Shown here piece by piece: positions 16,847 to 26,752 of a stretch of 64,000 nucleotides of DNA. Under the pieces are notes generated by a model. The model saw only the letters and a list, made by a program, of their open reading frames with translations. It made no database searches and was not told the DNA's origin. The translations under genes were made by a program, and so were the position numbers. How positions within the stretch are numbered: position 1 is the first letter of the stretch; the number at the start of each line of letters is the position of its first letter. This DNA is from Comamonas sp. (GTDB lineage Bacteria; Pseudomonadota; Gammaproteobacteria; Burkholderiales; Burkholderiaceae_C): assembly GCA_031277805.1 (NCBI GenBank), contig JAITLR010000009.1:682001-746000 (forward strand), in the 5' to 3' direction.

Positions 16847-17566
16847 TTATACGGATTCAGGCATCAATTCAAGGCGATAACCAAAACCACGAATCGAACG
16901 CAATGCCACACCATGCGGCTCCAGCTTGCTGCGCAGGCGCGAAACATAAACTTCGACGGCATTGGGCGTAATTTCGCGATCCCATCCTGTCAGCGCCTGC
17001 AGCAGCTTCTCCTTGCTGGCGGGCTTGGGCGCATTGAGCAGCAGATACTCCAGCACCGTCCACTCACGCGGCCCCAGGTCAATGGGTAACAGCTTGCCCT
17101 CGGCTTCGCCTTCCTGGGGCAGCTGGCGTGCACCCGCACGGCGACCGGCAGTATCCAGTTCGATGCAGCCGAAATTCAGCACCGCCGAAGTCGCCGCCTG
17201 AGAGCGGCGCATCAGCGCACGCAGACGCGCCAGCAGCTCGGGCAATTCAAAGGGCTTGACCATATAGTCATCAGCCCCCCAATCCAGGCCCTGCACCCGA
17301 TCCTGCAGCGCATCGCGCGCCGTGAGAATCAGCACTGGCATGGCCTTGCTCTCCACATCACTGCCGCGCAGACGACGCGTCAGCTCCAGGCCGTTGATGC
17401 CCGGCAGACCGATATCGATCACCGCCACATCAAACGCTTCCTGAGCCAACACCTCCAGCGCACGTTCGGCACTGCCCACCCAGTCAACGGCATACCCGGC
17501 ATCGGAAAGACCCAGCTTGATACCGCTGGCCACCATCACATCATCTTCCACCAGAAGCAAACGCAT
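16847..17566 (-). CDS. OmpR/PhoB-family response regulator
   Basis: This 239-residue regulator has a receiver domain (phospho-acceptor D51 in VIDIGLPGINGLEL, T82, K104) and a C-terminal winged helix (SKEKLLQALTGWD ... NAVEVYVSRLRSKLEPHGVALRSIRGFGYRL, listed here as separate segments). It is the partner of the downstream kinase and resembles TctD/QseB. Between the two domains lies an unusual insertion of about 15 residues, AGARQLPQEGEAEGK. It follows argB after a terminator, so it probably has its own promoter in the 17567-17580 to 17725 gap. Confidence 0.92.
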   Translation of the reverse strand: MRLLLVEDDVMVASGIKLGLSDAGYAVDWVGSAERALEVLAQEAFDVAVIDIGLPGINGLELTRRLRGSDVESKAMPVLILTARDALQDRVQGLDWGADDYMVKPFELPELLARLRALMRRSQAATSAVLNFGCIELDTAGRRAGARQLPQEGEAEGKLLPIDLGPREWTVLEYLLLNAPKPASKEKLLQALTGWDREITPNAVEVYVSRLRSKLEPHGVALRSIRGFGYRLELMPESV

Positions 17567-17583
17567 AAAGTCCCACCTTGCTC

Positions 17584-17613
17584 AAAAACAAAAGCCGCCC
17601 AAAGAGGCGGCTT
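17584..17613 (-). terminator. Rho-independent terminator after argB
   Basis: On the minus strand AAGCCGCC (17606-17613 complement) pairs with GGCGGCTT (17592-17599 complement) around a six-base loop and is followed by TTGTTTTTGAG. It separates argB from the response-regulator gene. Confidence 0.82.
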
Positions 17614-17725
17614 GCGGCGGAGTCTTGAGCGTGGCTCCGCCCGAAAAAGCCCTGTGGCGATGTTAACGCCTTAAAGATAAGGCCACTCGGCACGAGCGGT
17701 CACCTGTCAGGGCCAGACAGACTCA

Positions 17726-18616
17726 TCAGTGGCTGCGAATCATCGTGCCGTAAGCCTGGTCCGTCAAAATTTCCAGCAGCATGGAATGAGGCACGCGACC
17801 GTCAATGATGTGCACCGCATTCACACCGGCCTTGGCAGCATCCAGTGCACCCGCAATCTTGGGCAGCATGCCGCCAGAGATGGTGCCATCCGCGAACAAA
17901 CCGTCGATTTCACGGGCGGTCAGGTCGGTCAACAGCTTTCCAGCCTTGTCCAGCACGCCGGGAGTGTTGGTTAAAAGCACCAGTTTTTCAGCTTGCAACA
18001 CAGTGGCCAGCTTGCTTGCAACTACGTCCGCATTGATGTTGTAGCTCTCGTTTTCTTCACCGAAACCGATAGGGCTGATCACGGGAATGAAGGCATCGTC
18101 CTGCAGTGCCTTCACCACGCTGGGGTCAATGGCCACGATATCGCCGACCTGGCCCACATCGTGCTCGATGCTTGGATCCTTGTTGTCCACCATCTTGAGC
18201 TTCTTGGCGCGAATCAAGCCGCCATCACGCCCCGTCAGACCGACGGCCTTGCCGCCCGCCTGATGGATCAGACCCACGATGTCCTGCTGCACCTCGCCAG
18301 CCAGCACCCACTCCACCACTTCCATGGTCTCTTCATCCGTGACACGCATGCCCTGGATGAACTCCCCCTTTTTACCCAGACGCCCCAGCGCTGCTTCAAT
18401 CTGGGGCCCACCACCATGCACCACCACCGGATTGATACCCACGAGCTTGAGCAGCACCACGTCTTCTGCGAAGTCGGCCTGGAGGGCAGGGTCGGTCATG
18501 GCGTTACCGCCATACTTGATCACCATGGTTTTGCCATGGAACTTGCGGATGTAGGGCAGCGCTTGCGCGAGGATTTCGGCTTTGTCGCGGGGGGCGATCT
18601 GGGTGATGGGGTCCAT
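17726..18616 (-). CDS. argB: Acetylglutamate kinase
   Basis: This 296-residue amino-acid kinase phosphorylates N-acetylglutamate with ATP, the second step of arginine synthesis. [12 protein letters not shown] is the ATP-binding lysine segment, [12 protein letters not shown] the glycine-rich acetylglutamate loop, and [12 protein letters not shown] the third conserved block. The extended N-terminal helix before KYGG suggests an arginine-inhibited hexameric type. ATG 18616 is chosen because [14 protein letters not shown] matches the family N terminus; the frame is open to 18649. Terminators lie on both sides, so it is a monocistronic unit. Confidence 0.95.
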   Translation of the reverse strand: MDPITQIAPRDKAEILAQALPYIRKFHGKTMVIKYGGNAMTDPALQADFAEDVVLLKLVGINPVVVHGGGPQIEAALGRLGKKGEFIQGMRVTDEETMEVVEWVLAGEVQQDIVGLIHQAGGKAVGLTGRDGGLIRAKKLKMVDNKDPSIEHDVGQVGDIVAIDPSVVKALQDDAFIPVISPIGFGEENESYNINADVVASKLATVLQAEKLVLLTNTPGVLDKAGKLLTDLTAREIDGLFADGTISGGMLPKIAGALDAAKAGVNAVHIIDGRVPHSMLLEILTDQAYGTMIRSH

Positions 18617-18652
18617 GAATACGAATGCCTGCGCAAACAGGTCTAACAAATT

Positions 18653-18682
18653 GCAAATAAAAGGCCGCTTACTAGCGGCCTT
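18653..18682 (-). terminator. Terminator at the end of the polysaccharide cluster
   Basis: AAGGCCGCT (18661-18669) pairs with AGCGGCCTT (18674-18682) around a four-base loop. On the minus strand the stem is followed by TTTTATTTG. It lies between the capD/pglF-like gene and argB. Confidence 0.83.
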
Positions 18683-18739
18683 GCCTTCTGTGGGGAATTT
18701 TGCCTCATCTGAAGGATCGATACAAAGAAGGATAGCCTT

Positions 18740-20743
18740 TCAATGAACAGTTGGATTGCTCATCATCTGCTGGGTTGCCTTGCTGCCGGTGCGCAACGCA
18801 TCATCACTATCTGAGCGTACGTATCCGCTGACCAGCTGAGCCAATACGTCGTTGATCAGTTCCGCATCCCCTTCTTTTGCCCCGGCTCGCAATATCAGCA
18901 AGTGAGGCAGCAAGCGCTCCCAAGACAAAAATTGCTCGTGCGCCTTCATGATCCGCGCATGTTCCGTCGTTTCGGGGTTGTCTCCAATGAGAAGTTCTTC
19001 GTAAAGCTTTTCGCCTGGTCTCAAGCCAACAACCTTGATTTCAATATCCCCAGATGCGTGAGCCTCGTCTTTCACAGTCAATCCCGACAATTGAATCATC
19101 CTGCGTGCCAGATCAACAATCTTCACTGGCTGCCCCATGTCGAGCACATACACATCGCCACCATCACCCATTGCTCCAGCTTGCAATACCAACTGTGCAG
19201 CCTCTGGAATGGTCATGAAGTAGCGAGTAACAGCTGCATGAGTCACCGTCAACGGCCCACCGCTTCGCAATTGGCTACGGAACAATGGCACAACACTGCC
19301 GCTACTACCCAAAACATTCCCAAATCGCACCATGCAAAAGCATGTTCGGTTGGTTGTAGCTTCGCCTGCTGGTCTTTCATCAATCGGCCCAAAGTCCACT
19401 TGTGGAGCATCTGCCATGGCCTGCAAAACCAGCTCCGCCATGCGCTTACTGGCTCCCATCACATTGGTAGGCCGTACCGCCTTGTCCGTGGAAATCAGCA
19501 CGAAGCGCTCCACCCCCTGCTCCATCGCTGCGCGAGCTACATTCAACGTTCCAAACACGTTGTTCAAAATACCCTCAGCCGGATTTTCCTGGACCAGAGG
19601 CACATGCTTGTAAGCAGCAGCGTGATACACCGTGTGCGGCTTGCAATCCTCAAAAATAGCAGTCAAGCGGCGTAGATTCCGGATGCTCCCAAGCTTTGGC
19701 ATCAACTGCACGCCTAATCCATGCTCCTTGCAAAGCAGCTGCAAATCTTGATGAATGGCGTAAAGTCCATATTCATTGTGTTCGACTAGGATCAGCGCTT
19801 TTGGCAGCTCCATTACGATCTGCCGACACAACTCGCTACCAATACTTCCTCCCGCACCAGTCACCAACACCACTTTGCCGGCCAGGTTCTTCGCCAGCAA
19901 TTGAGGATCAGGCGCAACGGAAGCCCGTCCCAGCAGATCTTCAATATCCAGCTCCTGAAAGTCAGAAACCGAAACCTTGCCTGAAGCCAGATCAAGCATG
20001 CCTGGCAATGAGCGCACATGCACAGGCAATAGTTGCAACTGATCGATGATTTCTCGTCGTCGCAGTCGATCTAGAGAGGGTATTGCCAGCAATATGTCGG
20101 AGACTTTGTGCTTCTGGATGAATCCAGAAGCATCCGATGGTGCCATGATGGGACTACCGTTAATAGTCCGCCCAATCTTGCCTGGATCATCATCAACGAA
20201 GCCGCGGACTGTAAACTCGCGCATCACATCAAGCGCTGATGCTGTCTGTACGCCCGCCTCACCAGCGCCATAAATCAGCAGATGCTTTTTGGGAATCGAG
20301 CCATGCTCGGCATCACTCACCCCCGACAGCCAATAGCGCGCAAGAATACGCCAGCCCCCAGCCAATAACAGGAACAAAATAGGCTGAATCAACCCAATGC
20401 TGCGCGGCACACCGCCCCAACGCATCCACAGCAAAACCGTAAAGAAGAAGATGCCGTAAATGAGCACGGAGGTAGCAGTGGCCACGACCGCTGGCATACC
20501 AGCATAGCGGAAGATGGCGCGGTACAGCCCCATTCGCACGAAGATCGGCACAAACAGCACGATCGCCAAGCCATAGACATAACCTTGATCCATGACCGGA
20601 GCCCCGGTCTGATCAATGCGCAAATAGAACGCCAGCCAGACAGCTAGCAAAGCCATTGCGATATCCACAGCCAAAGCGATGACCAGCTTCACACGCCGAG
20701 GCCACCCTAGCAGAGTAGAGAAATTTAACCAGTGTGTTGACAT
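18740..20743 (-). CDS. PglF/WbpM-type UDP-GlcNAc 4,6-dehydratase (membrane)
   Basis: This 667-residue protein has four N-terminal membrane helices (about 20-130), a first Rossmann-like CoA-binding domain and a C-terminal SDR domain. The nucleotide motif GAGGSIG is at 296-302. T419, D420, K421, M429 and K433 in the STDKAVRPTNVMGASK stretch reproduce the PglF catalytic set, where methionine replaces the usual SDR tyrosine. It is expected to convert UDP-GlcNAc to the 4-keto-6-deoxy sugar without C5 epimerisation. It is the last gene of the cluster, 19 bases after the phosphoglycosyl transferase, and supplies the aminotransferase encoded upstream. Confidence 0.93.
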   Translation of the reverse strand: MSTHWLNFSTLLGWPRRVKLVIALAVDIAMALLAVWLAFYLRIDQTGAPVMDQGYVYGLAIVLFVPIFVRMGLYRAIFRYAGMPAVVATATSVLIYGIFFFTVLLWMRWGGVPRSIGLIQPILFLLLAGGWRILARYWLSGVSDAEHGSIPKKHLLIYGAGEAGVQTASALDVMREFTVRGFVDDDPGKIGRTINGSPIMAPSDASGFIQKHKVSDILLAIPSLDRLRRREIIDQLQLLPVHVRSLPGMLDLASGKVSVSDFQELDIEDLLGRASVAPDPQLLAKNLAGKVVLVTGAGGSIGSELCRQIVMELPKALILVEHNEYGLYAIHQDLQLLCKEHGLGVQLMPKLGSIRNLRRLTAIFEDCKPHTVYHAAAYKHVPLVQENPAEGILNNVFGTLNVARAAMEQGVERFVLISTDKAVRPTNVMGASKRMAELVLQAMADAPQVDFGPIDERPAGEATTNRTCFCMVRFGNVLGSSGSVVPLFRSQLRSGGPLTVTHAAVTRYFMTIPEAAQLVLQAGAMGDGGDVYVLDMGQPVKIVDLARRMIQLSGLTVKDEAHASGDIEIKVVGLRPGEKLYEELLIGDNPETTEHARIMKAHEQFLSWERLLPHLLILRAGAKEGDAELINDVLAQLVSGYVRSDSDDALRTGSKATQQMMSNPTVH

Positions 20744-20762
20744 GAAAAAACGATGCCTCGTA

Positions 20763-21356
20763 TCAACGTATCAGCGCCCGTAACGTGGCAAAAATAATCA
20801 CAATGTCGCCCCATAAACTACGCTCGCGAACGTAGTTCACGTAGTATTCAAGCTTCACGGGTAGCACCTCGTCAACATAAGCCTGCTGAGGATCTCTGGC
20901 GTTTCCCAGAATTTCGTTCTCGTCCTTGTACTCAATCGACGCCCAGTCAGTGATACCAGGCTTCACTGACAGCACGATGTCTCGGACATCGTCCGGATAG
21001 CAAGCTACATAACGCGGGACCTCAGGGCGAGGGCCTACCAAGCTCATATCACCCATAAACACATCGATCAGTTGCGCCAATTCATCCAGCTTGTACCTAC
21101 GCAACCACTCACCAACATGTGTGACCCGTGCATCTGCACCTACAGTGATCTGCGGCCCTTGGCGCTCAGCATTCGAGACCATGGTGCGGAACTTGTGGAT
21201 CAGGAAAGGTCGACCATAACGCCCGACACGCTCCTGCCGAAAAAACACCGGGCCCGGCGAATCCAGTTTGACTGCCAGCGCAATCAAGAGAAGTAATGGT
21301 GCCAGCAGCAGAAGCCCCAGACCGCTGGCCAGCAAATCAAACAATCGTTTGAGCAT
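20763..21356 (-). CDS. PglC-like initiating phosphoglycosyl transferase
   Basis: This small (about 197-residue) monotopic phosphoglycosyl transferase moves a sugar-1-phosphate from a UDP-sugar to undecaprenyl phosphate at the inner membrane and starts the repeat unit. A re-entrant hydrophobic segment at about 5-28 contains a Ser-Pro-like turn. LIHKFRTM, YKLDELAQLIDVFMGDMSLV with the Asp-Glu dyad, and GPRPEVPRYV follow in the usual order. It is the minimal PglC size, lacking the extra helices of WcaJ/WbaP. ATG 21356 overlaps the aminotransferase stop (TGATG); a GTG one codon earlier is possible. Confidence 0.92.
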   Translation of the reverse strand: MLKRLFDLLASGLGLLLLAPLLLLIALAVKLDSPGPVFFRQERVGRYGRPFLIHKFRTMVSNAERQGPQITVGADARVTHVGEWLRRYKLDELAQLIDVFMGDMSLVGPRPEVPRYVACYPDDVRDIVLSVKPGITDWASIEYKDENEILGNARDPQQAYVDEVLPVKLEYYVNYVRERSLWGDIVIIFATLRALIR

Positions 21357-22519
21357 CACTTAAGCGCCACTTTCACGGCCTCAACAACTCGTACCACGTC
21401 AGCTTCAGTCATGCGCGAGTACATGGGCAAGGACAGGGTTCGCTCGTAAATGCGCTGGCTGACGGGAAACATCTCCGGCGTCAGGTGATAAGTGTCACGC
21501 CAGTACGGATGCAGATGCAGCGGGATGTAATGCACACTGCAGCCAATGCCTTGGTTAAACATACGCTCAACAAATTGGTCGCGCTGCACTGCAACCGAGT
21601 TATCAAGTTGAATGACGTACAGGTGCCAGGAATGAACATCCCCCGCCCCCGCATGGGGCGGACGGATGACGGGCAGGCTGGCCAGCGCCTCGTCATACAG
21701 TGCCGCGACCCGCGCCCGCTTCTGCTGGAAGACATGTGCTTTCTTGAGCTGGTGAACGCCCATCGACGCCGCGATGTCGGTCATGTTGTACTTGAACCCC
21801 GGTGCAACAATTTCGTAATACCAGCTGGGCGTTTTGGCTGTAAAACGATCGAACGCATCACGGTTGATACCGTGCAGGCGCATGACGCGCGCGCGCTTGG
21901 CGATCTCCGGATTGCGCGTCACCAGCATGCCGCCTTCGCCTGTCGTGATGGTCTTGTTTGCATAGAAACTGAAGACTGTCACGTCACTGTCCAACGTGCC
22001 AATCATCTTCCCACTGCATGTGGTTGGCAGCGCATGTGCGGCATCCTCCATAACTCGCAAATCATGCTTGCGCGCCACAGCCAAGAGGGCATCCATGTCC
22101 GCCGACCGGCCAGCGAAGTGCACCGGAATGATCGCCTTAGTGCGCGGCGTGATCGCTGCTTCCACCGCGGCTACGTCGATGCACAAGGTATCTGCATCGA
22201 CATCAACAAACACGGGATCTGCGCCTAAATAACGAATAATCTCCGCAGTGGCAGTGAACGTGTGCGTGGTGGTGATGACCTCGTCGCCAGGTCCGACTCC
22301 CAGCGCCTCCAACCCCAAATGCAGGCCAGCCGTTGCCGAGTTCACGGCCACAGCTTCCACTCCGCCACCCAGAAAAGAGACGAAATCAGCCTCAAACTGC
22401 CTGGCCTTAGGTCCAGTAGTCACCCAACCGGACCGCAGCGCATTAACGACCTCAGCGATTTCCTCTTCCCCAATTTCTGGAAGAGCAAACGGCAAAAAAT
22501 CCTGGTTCGATTTATTCAT
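21356..22519 (-). CDS. DegT/DnrJ-type nucleotide-sugar aminotransferase (PglE-like)
   Basis: This PLP enzyme has about 387 residues. The PLP lysine lies in [16 protein letters not shown], the family hallmark. It should aminate the 4-keto sugar made by the PglF-like dehydratase to give UDP-4-amino-4,6-dideoxy-GlcNAc (bacillosamine branch), although related enzymes aminate at C3 or produce other isomers. ATG 22519 or a GTG three codons upstream (22528) are both possible. It is translationally coupled to the phosphoglycosyl transferase downstream and follows the GNAT gene. Confidence 0.9.
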   Translation of the reverse strand: MNKSNQDFLPFALPEIGEEEIAEVVNALRSGWVTTGPKARQFEADFVSFLGGGVEAVAVNSATAGLHLGLEALGVGPGDEVITTTHTFTATAEIIRYLGADPVFVDVDADTLCIDVAAVEAAITPRTKAIIPVHFAGRSADMDALLAVARKHDLRVMEDAAHALPTTCSGKMIGTLDSDVTVFSFYANKTITTGEGGMLVTRNPEIAKRARVMRLHGINRDAFDRFTAKTPSWYYEIVAPGFKYNMTDIAASMGVHQLKKAHVFQQKRARVAALYDEALASLPVIRPPHAGAGDVHSWHLYVIQLDNSVAVQRDQFVERMFNQGIGCSVHYIPLHLHPYWRDTYHLTPEMFPVSQRIYERTLSLPMYSRMTEADVVRVVEAVKVALK

Positions 22520-22541
22520 TTGATTCACACCTGTATCCAGT

Positions 22542-23180
22542 TCAAATCACAATAGATTTAGTTAACAGCAGCATTGCCCGAGAGTCATCCTGCTTGAATT
22601 CCTGTTGGACGCGATACCCATGCTTTAGATAGAAACCGATTGCGCGCTCGTTGTTGTCTGCATCGGTCGTCAGCGCCACAACGTTTGCGCCTTGCTCGCG
22701 CGCTATGCGCTCGAAGGCAGCCAACAGCCGATTGGCGATGCCTGCACCCTTCATCTCGGGTAGAACGCCGATGCTTCTCAATACCACACACCCCACCGGC
22801 ATTTCAGGCTGTCCCCCCTCGGAAAGCAACTGCCCCATGATTCTACGAATTACCTTGATTGGGTTACGCACAATTCCAGGCAGTACAGCGACTGCAAACT
22901 GCGGAAAGAATTTCATCGCCAGCTTTCGGTCTTTGCCCACGGACGTTCGCACCCCTACCGCAAATCCGAGCACCCGCCCATCCAATTCCTCCACAACAAA
23001 GACACTACCCTGGCTCATCAGGAAAGCCCGGTACATCACCCGGAGAAACGAATGCCCCAACATGGTCAGGAAGAAGCCCGGAAATGCCGCGACATGCACG
23101 TCGGCCACCTGACTCAAATCTTTTTCTTCTGCTGAACGACACATATACCCAATTACCTTCAGATCAACGACCCGTGACAA
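22542..23180 (-). CDS. GNAT acetyltransferase in polysaccharide cluster
   Basis: This GNAT-fold protein has 212 residues from 23180, or 200 from ATG 23144. The acetyl-CoA loop is [21 protein letters not shown], and the C-terminal [13 protein letters not shown] is the usual final strand. The longer start overlaps the upstream glycosyltransferase by 17 bases. Between aminotransferase and glycosyltransferase genes, it is the best candidate to N-acetylate the 4-amino sugar. In the classical bacillosamine pathway a left-handed beta-helix enzyme (PglD) does this, and no such gene is present. The role is inferred. Confidence 0.8.
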   Translation of the reverse strand: MSRVVDLKVIGYMCRSAEEKDLSQVADVHVAAFPGFFLTMLGHSFLRVMYRAFLMSQGSVFVVEELDGRVLGFAVGVRTSVGKDRKLAMKFFPQFAVAVLPGIVRNPIKVIRRIMGQLLSEGGQPEMPVGCVVLRSIGVLPEMKGAGIANRLLAAFERIAREQGANVVALTTDADNNERAIGFYLKHGYRVQQEFKQDDSRAMLLLTKSIVI

Positions 23181-24384
23181 TTTGTCTCAACATGGCATCC
23201 ACGGACGTTACGCCATTTTCCATGCTCATCTTTTCTCGGTAGTAGAGGCTTCCACGCTCACCCATGGCCTCCAGATCGGCTCTCGGCAAGGCTGCCATGG
23301 CTATTGCAGCCTGCGCCAAAGCGTCCGGCTTGCAAGGCTCCACAACAATACCCGCTCCAGCCTCCTGCACGATACGCCCCGCCTCGCCCTTTACAGCCAT
23401 CAGAACGGGACGCCCCATCATCAAGTAGGCCTGCGTCTTCGATGGAATCGTGATCTCAAACACCGGCTCATCTGCCAGATGCACCAGCAAGGCATCTGCC
23501 ATCTTAAGTATTCCGCCAATCTGATCCACAGGAACTTGGGGGAAGAACTGAACGTTGTCCAACCCCAGCTTCTCCACCCTAGCCTTTAGCCGATCCGCTT
23601 CCACGCCTGCACCGACGAAGACAAACCGGACCCTCACATTGCCATGCTGCTTGATCAGATGGGCTGCCTCGATGACATGCTCCAGCGCTTGTGCAGCCCC
23701 CAGATTGCCGGCGTAGAGAATGTTAAAGAACCGTCCATCAAAGACAACGGCTGACTCTTCCTTCGACATGCCCATACGGGCCTCATCGCACCAATTGAAG
23801 ATTCTTTCAATCTTGGCGGCGGGAACTTGTTTCGAGATCAGTGCACGCCGGTAGCCATCTGAAAGTACCACCACACGCGCCGCACCGCTGTAAATCAGGC
23901 CACAGAGCCTGTCCACCAGCCGTGTCACTCGGCCTTCTTTGACCATACCAGTCGCAACCAACGCCTCCGGCCACAGGTCCTGGACGTCATACACGAATGG
24001 CACTCGCTTCAAGGTCCCCACACACAATGCCACAAAGCCCACGATCACCGGCGGATAGTAGGCGTAGATGACGTCTGGCTTCCTTGCACCGAACAAGGAA
24101 TACAACGATGCAACCACACCAAACGAAGCGTAGCTGAGTATTCGCTTCACCGCCGAGCTACCGTGGCTGATGAAGGTCGGCAACCGTACGACCCGGATAC
24201 CGTCCACCACATCTACCTGCTTCCAGCTCTGGGAATAACCCTGAAAAACCTTCCCACCTGGGTAGCTAGGGAACGTGGTCACCACTTCCACGTCATGCCC
24301 CAGCACTTGCAGACGCCTTGCAAACTCCAGACCCTTGATGGAGTTTTCTGGATCAAATAGCTGTGAAACGAACAGAATCCGCAA
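23164..24384 (-). CDS. wbuB: WbuB-like GT4 glycosyltransferase
   Basis: This 406-residue GT-B glycosyltransferase of family 4 begins MRILFVSQLFDPENSIKG, the WbuB-type N terminus. Its C-terminal donor domain contains NILYAGNLGAAQALEHVIEA and PSKTQAYLMMGRPVL. WbuB-type enzymes commonly transfer L-FucNAc, which fits the adjacent UDP-L-FucNAc genes. It is the only conventional glycosyltransferase in the cluster. It acts at the cytoplasmic face of the inner membrane on the lipid-linked first sugar. Confidence 0.9.
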   Translation of the reverse strand: MRILFVSQLFDPENSIKGLEFARRLQVLGHDVEVVTTFPSYPGGKVFQGYSQSWKQVDVVDGIRVVRLPTFISHGSSAVKRILSYASFGVVASLYSLFGARKPDVIYAYYPPVIVGFVALCVGTLKRVPFVYDVQDLWPEALVATGMVKEGRVTRLVDRLCGLIYSGAARVVVLSDGYRRALISKQVPAAKIERIFNWCDEARMGMSKEESAVVFDGRFFNILYAGNLGAAQALEHVIEAAHLIKQHGNVRVRFVFVGAGVEADRLKARVEKLGLDNVQFFPQVPVDQIGGILKMADALLVHLADEPVFEITIPSKTQAYLMMGRPVLMAVKGEAGRIVQEAGAGIVVEPCKPDALAQAAIAMAALPRADLEAMGERGSLYYREKMSMENGVTSVDAMLRQIVTGR

Positions 24385-24428
24385 AGCTTGCTCCTATCAA
24401 TTCAAGATCAGATCAACAGAGCAATAGA

Positions 24429-25559
24429 TCAATATTTCTTCCAAACCACTCGATTCACATAATCGGTATAGCTGTGAATGATACGGACTACCTTGTCGCT
24501 TACGTTCGGCATGCTGTAGTCAGATACTTGGCGCAACAGCCGCTCATTGCCCCGCGGTTGGTTCTGCAAAATCGCCAGCCCCTGCAGCGCCCGCTGCTCT
24601 TCAAGACCAACCATCATCACAGCTGCCTCCTCCATGCCTTCCGGACGCTCATGGGCTTCGCGCAGGTTCAGAGCTGGAAAGTTCAAAATAGACGACTCCT
24701 CATTGATAGTTCCGCTGTCGGAAAGCACCGCCCGCGCAGACAACTGGAGCTTGTTGTAATCGGTAAAGCCCAGCGGCTTGAGCAATTGCACCAGAGGATG
24801 GAATTGCGCCCCCATGGCCTCAACACGCTTTTGTGTACGGGGATGAGTGGAAACGATCACTGGCAAACCGTACACCTCGGCCACCTTGTTAAGCACCTGC
24901 ACCAGCTTGCCGAAATTGCGATCGGATTCGATATTCTCCTCGCGGTGTGCGCTGACCACGAAGAATCCCCCCGGCCGCAAACCCAGCCGTTCCAACACAT
25001 CAGATACCTCAATGCGCTTGCGGTAATGTGTCAGCACCTCGAACATGGGGCTGCCGGTCTTGATCACCTGATCCGGAGGCAAGCCTTCACGCAGTAAATA
25101 TTCGCGCGCAATGCTGCTGTAGGTCAGATTGATATCAGCCGTGTGGTCCACGATACGGCGGTTGGTCTCCTCGGGTACACGCTGGTCAAAGCAGCGGTTA
25201 CCGGCCTCCATGTGGAAGATCGGTATCTTTCGCCGTTTGGCCGGGATCACCGACAAGCAGCTGTTGGTATCGCCCAATACCAGCAAGGCTTCGGGTTGCT
25301 CGGCGACCAGCACGGCATCCATGGCCGCAATAATCTTGCCGATGGTTTCTGCCGCGCTGCCGCCAGCAGCGTTCAGGAAATGGTCCGGTTTGCGAATGCC
25401 CAGATCGTCGAAAAAGATCTGGTTCAACTCATAGTCATAGTTCTGGCCCGTATGTACCAGTACATGCTCGCAATGCTCATCAAGGCGCGCCAGTACACGC
25501 GAAAGACGGATGATTTCAGGCCGGGTGCCGACCACGGTCATGACTTTGAGTTTTTTCAT
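24429..25559 (-). CDS. fnlC: UDP-sugar 2-epimerase, FnlC/WbjD/CapG type
   Basis: This 376-residue non-hydrolysing UDP-GlcNAc 2-epimerase family member completes UDP-L-FucNAc synthesis by C2 epimerisation of the product of FnlB. TVVGTRPEIIRL opens the fold; HTGQNYDYELN, GDTNSCL and HREENIE follow as in the family, with SDSGTINEESSIL at the uracil-binding site. HMEAGNRCFDQRVPEE replaces the HVEAGLRT of WecB, typical of the FucNAc branch. It follows fnlB by 59 bases and precedes the WbuB-like gene by 44. Confidence 0.92.
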   Translation of the reverse strand: MKKLKVMTVVGTRPEIIRLSRVLARLDEHCEHVLVHTGQNYDYELNQIFFDDLGIRKPDHFLNAAGGSAAETIGKIIAAMDAVLVAEQPEALLVLGDTNSCLSVIPAKRRKIPIFHMEAGNRCFDQRVPEETNRRIVDHTADINLTYSSIAREYLLREGLPPDQVIKTGSPMFEVLTHYRKRIEVSDVLERLGLRPGGFFVVSAHREENIESDRNFGKLVQVLNKVAEVYGLPVIVSTHPRTQKRVEAMGAQFHPLVQLLKPLGFTDYNKLQLSARAVLSDSGTINEESSILNFPALNLREAHERPEGMEEAAVMMVGLEEQRALQGLAILQNQPRGNERLLRQVSDYSMPNVSDKVVRIIHSYTDYVNRVVWKKY

Positions 25560-25618
25560 TGTGGAATCTGAAAGAGAAGATTGAGCGCCTGGTCATACCG
25601 GGCGCTTCATACACATAG

Positions 25619-26749
25619 CTACAGCGGGCAGGCAAAGGTATCCGGCCGCGCACGGTCAAACACTTCATTTGCCCAAAGCATGACGATCATTTCGTCGGAG
25701 CCGATGTTGGTAATGTCGTGCGTCCAGCCCGGCACCGTCTCCACAATCTCGGCCTTGTCGCCACTGGTCTCCAACTCATGGGCTTGACCAGTCTGCATAT
25801 GGCGGAACTTGAAGCGGGCCCGCCCCTTGATCACAAGAAATTTTTCGGTCTTCGTGTGGTGGTAATGCCCACCCCGCGTAATGCCTGGGTGCGCCGTGAA
25901 AAAGGAAAACTGGCCGCAATCCGGTGTCTTGAGCATTTCCACGAACACGCCACGTGGGTCACCGTGCTGCGGCACGGTATAGGTGAAAGACTCCACCGGC
26001 AGATAGCTCACGTAGGTGGCATACAGCGCGCGAATCCAACCCGTTCCCACGCGTTCGGTCATCAACGTGCCACGGCTTCCCTTGAAGACACGGATCTGTG
26101 CCGCCAGTTCACCTACGGTCGTCGTGTATTGCGGCGCCACTGCAGCGAACCCATCGGCATCAACCATGGAATCCGCACCATCCATGAGCTGAATGAAGTG
26201 CTCTACCACATCATCCACATACACCAGCGTCAGCGATGATGCAGGATCATTCACTTGGATGGGCAGATCACGCGCAATGTTGTGGCAAAACGTGGCTACA
26301 GCCGAGTTGTAGTTGGGCTTGCACCACTTGCCAAACACATTGGGCAGGCGGAACACATGCACCGGCACACCCGTCATGCGCTGCAAGGCAAACAGCGCAT
26401 CCTCAGCCTCACGTTTGCTCTGCCCGTAGGGGTTGTCACGCGCCGCCTGGGTTGACGAGGTACATACCACAGGAATCTTTCGCCCCGTATCCGCAGCCAC
26501 CACAGCCACCGCCTGACACAAGGCCTGGGTCAGCTCAGCATTGCCAACAGTAAACTCTTGCGGATCTTGCGGTCGGTTGACACCAGCCAGGTGAAAAACG
26601 AAATCCACCTCCTTCAGCAAGCTAGGCAGTTGAGCCACATCGCTCTCGCGCGTGAAGCTCAGTACCTGCACATCCTTGCGCTCGGCCAGATGCAGCTGCA
26701 GGTTCTTGCCAACAAAACCGTTGGCACCGGTGATCAAGACCGTCTTCAT
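25619..26749 (-). CDS. fnlB: FnlB/WbjC/CapF bifunctional reductase-cupin
   Basis: This 376-residue enzyme has an N-terminal SDR domain (TGANGFVGKNL; YGQSKREAE as the Tyr-Lys pair) and a C-terminal cupin of about 120 residues. The cupin motif GITRGGHYHHTKTEKF provides metal-binding histidines. In the FucNAc pathway the cupin epimerises C3 and the SDR reduces C4 with NADPH. It lies three bases after fnlA. The length and domain order are as in CapF of Staphylococcus aureus. Confidence 0.94.
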   Translation of the reverse strand: MKTVLITGANGFVGKNLQLHLAERKDVQVLSFTRESDVAQLPSLLKEVDFVFHLAGVNRPQDPQEFTVGNAELTQALCQAVAVVAADTGRKIPVVCTSSTQAARDNPYGQSKREAEDALFALQRMTGVPVHVFRLPNVFGKWCKPNYNSAVATFCHNIARDLPIQVNDPASSLTLVYVDDVVEHFIQLMDGADSMVDADGFAAVAPQYTTTVGELAAQIRVFKGSRGTLMTERVGTGWIRALYATYVSYLPVESFTYTVPQHGDPRGVFVEMLKTPDCGQFSFFTAHPGITRGGHYHHTKTEKFLVIKGRARFKFRHMQTGQAHELETSGDKAEIVETVPGWTHDITNIGSDEMIVMLWANEVFDRARPDTFACPL

Positions 26750-26752
26750 TAA

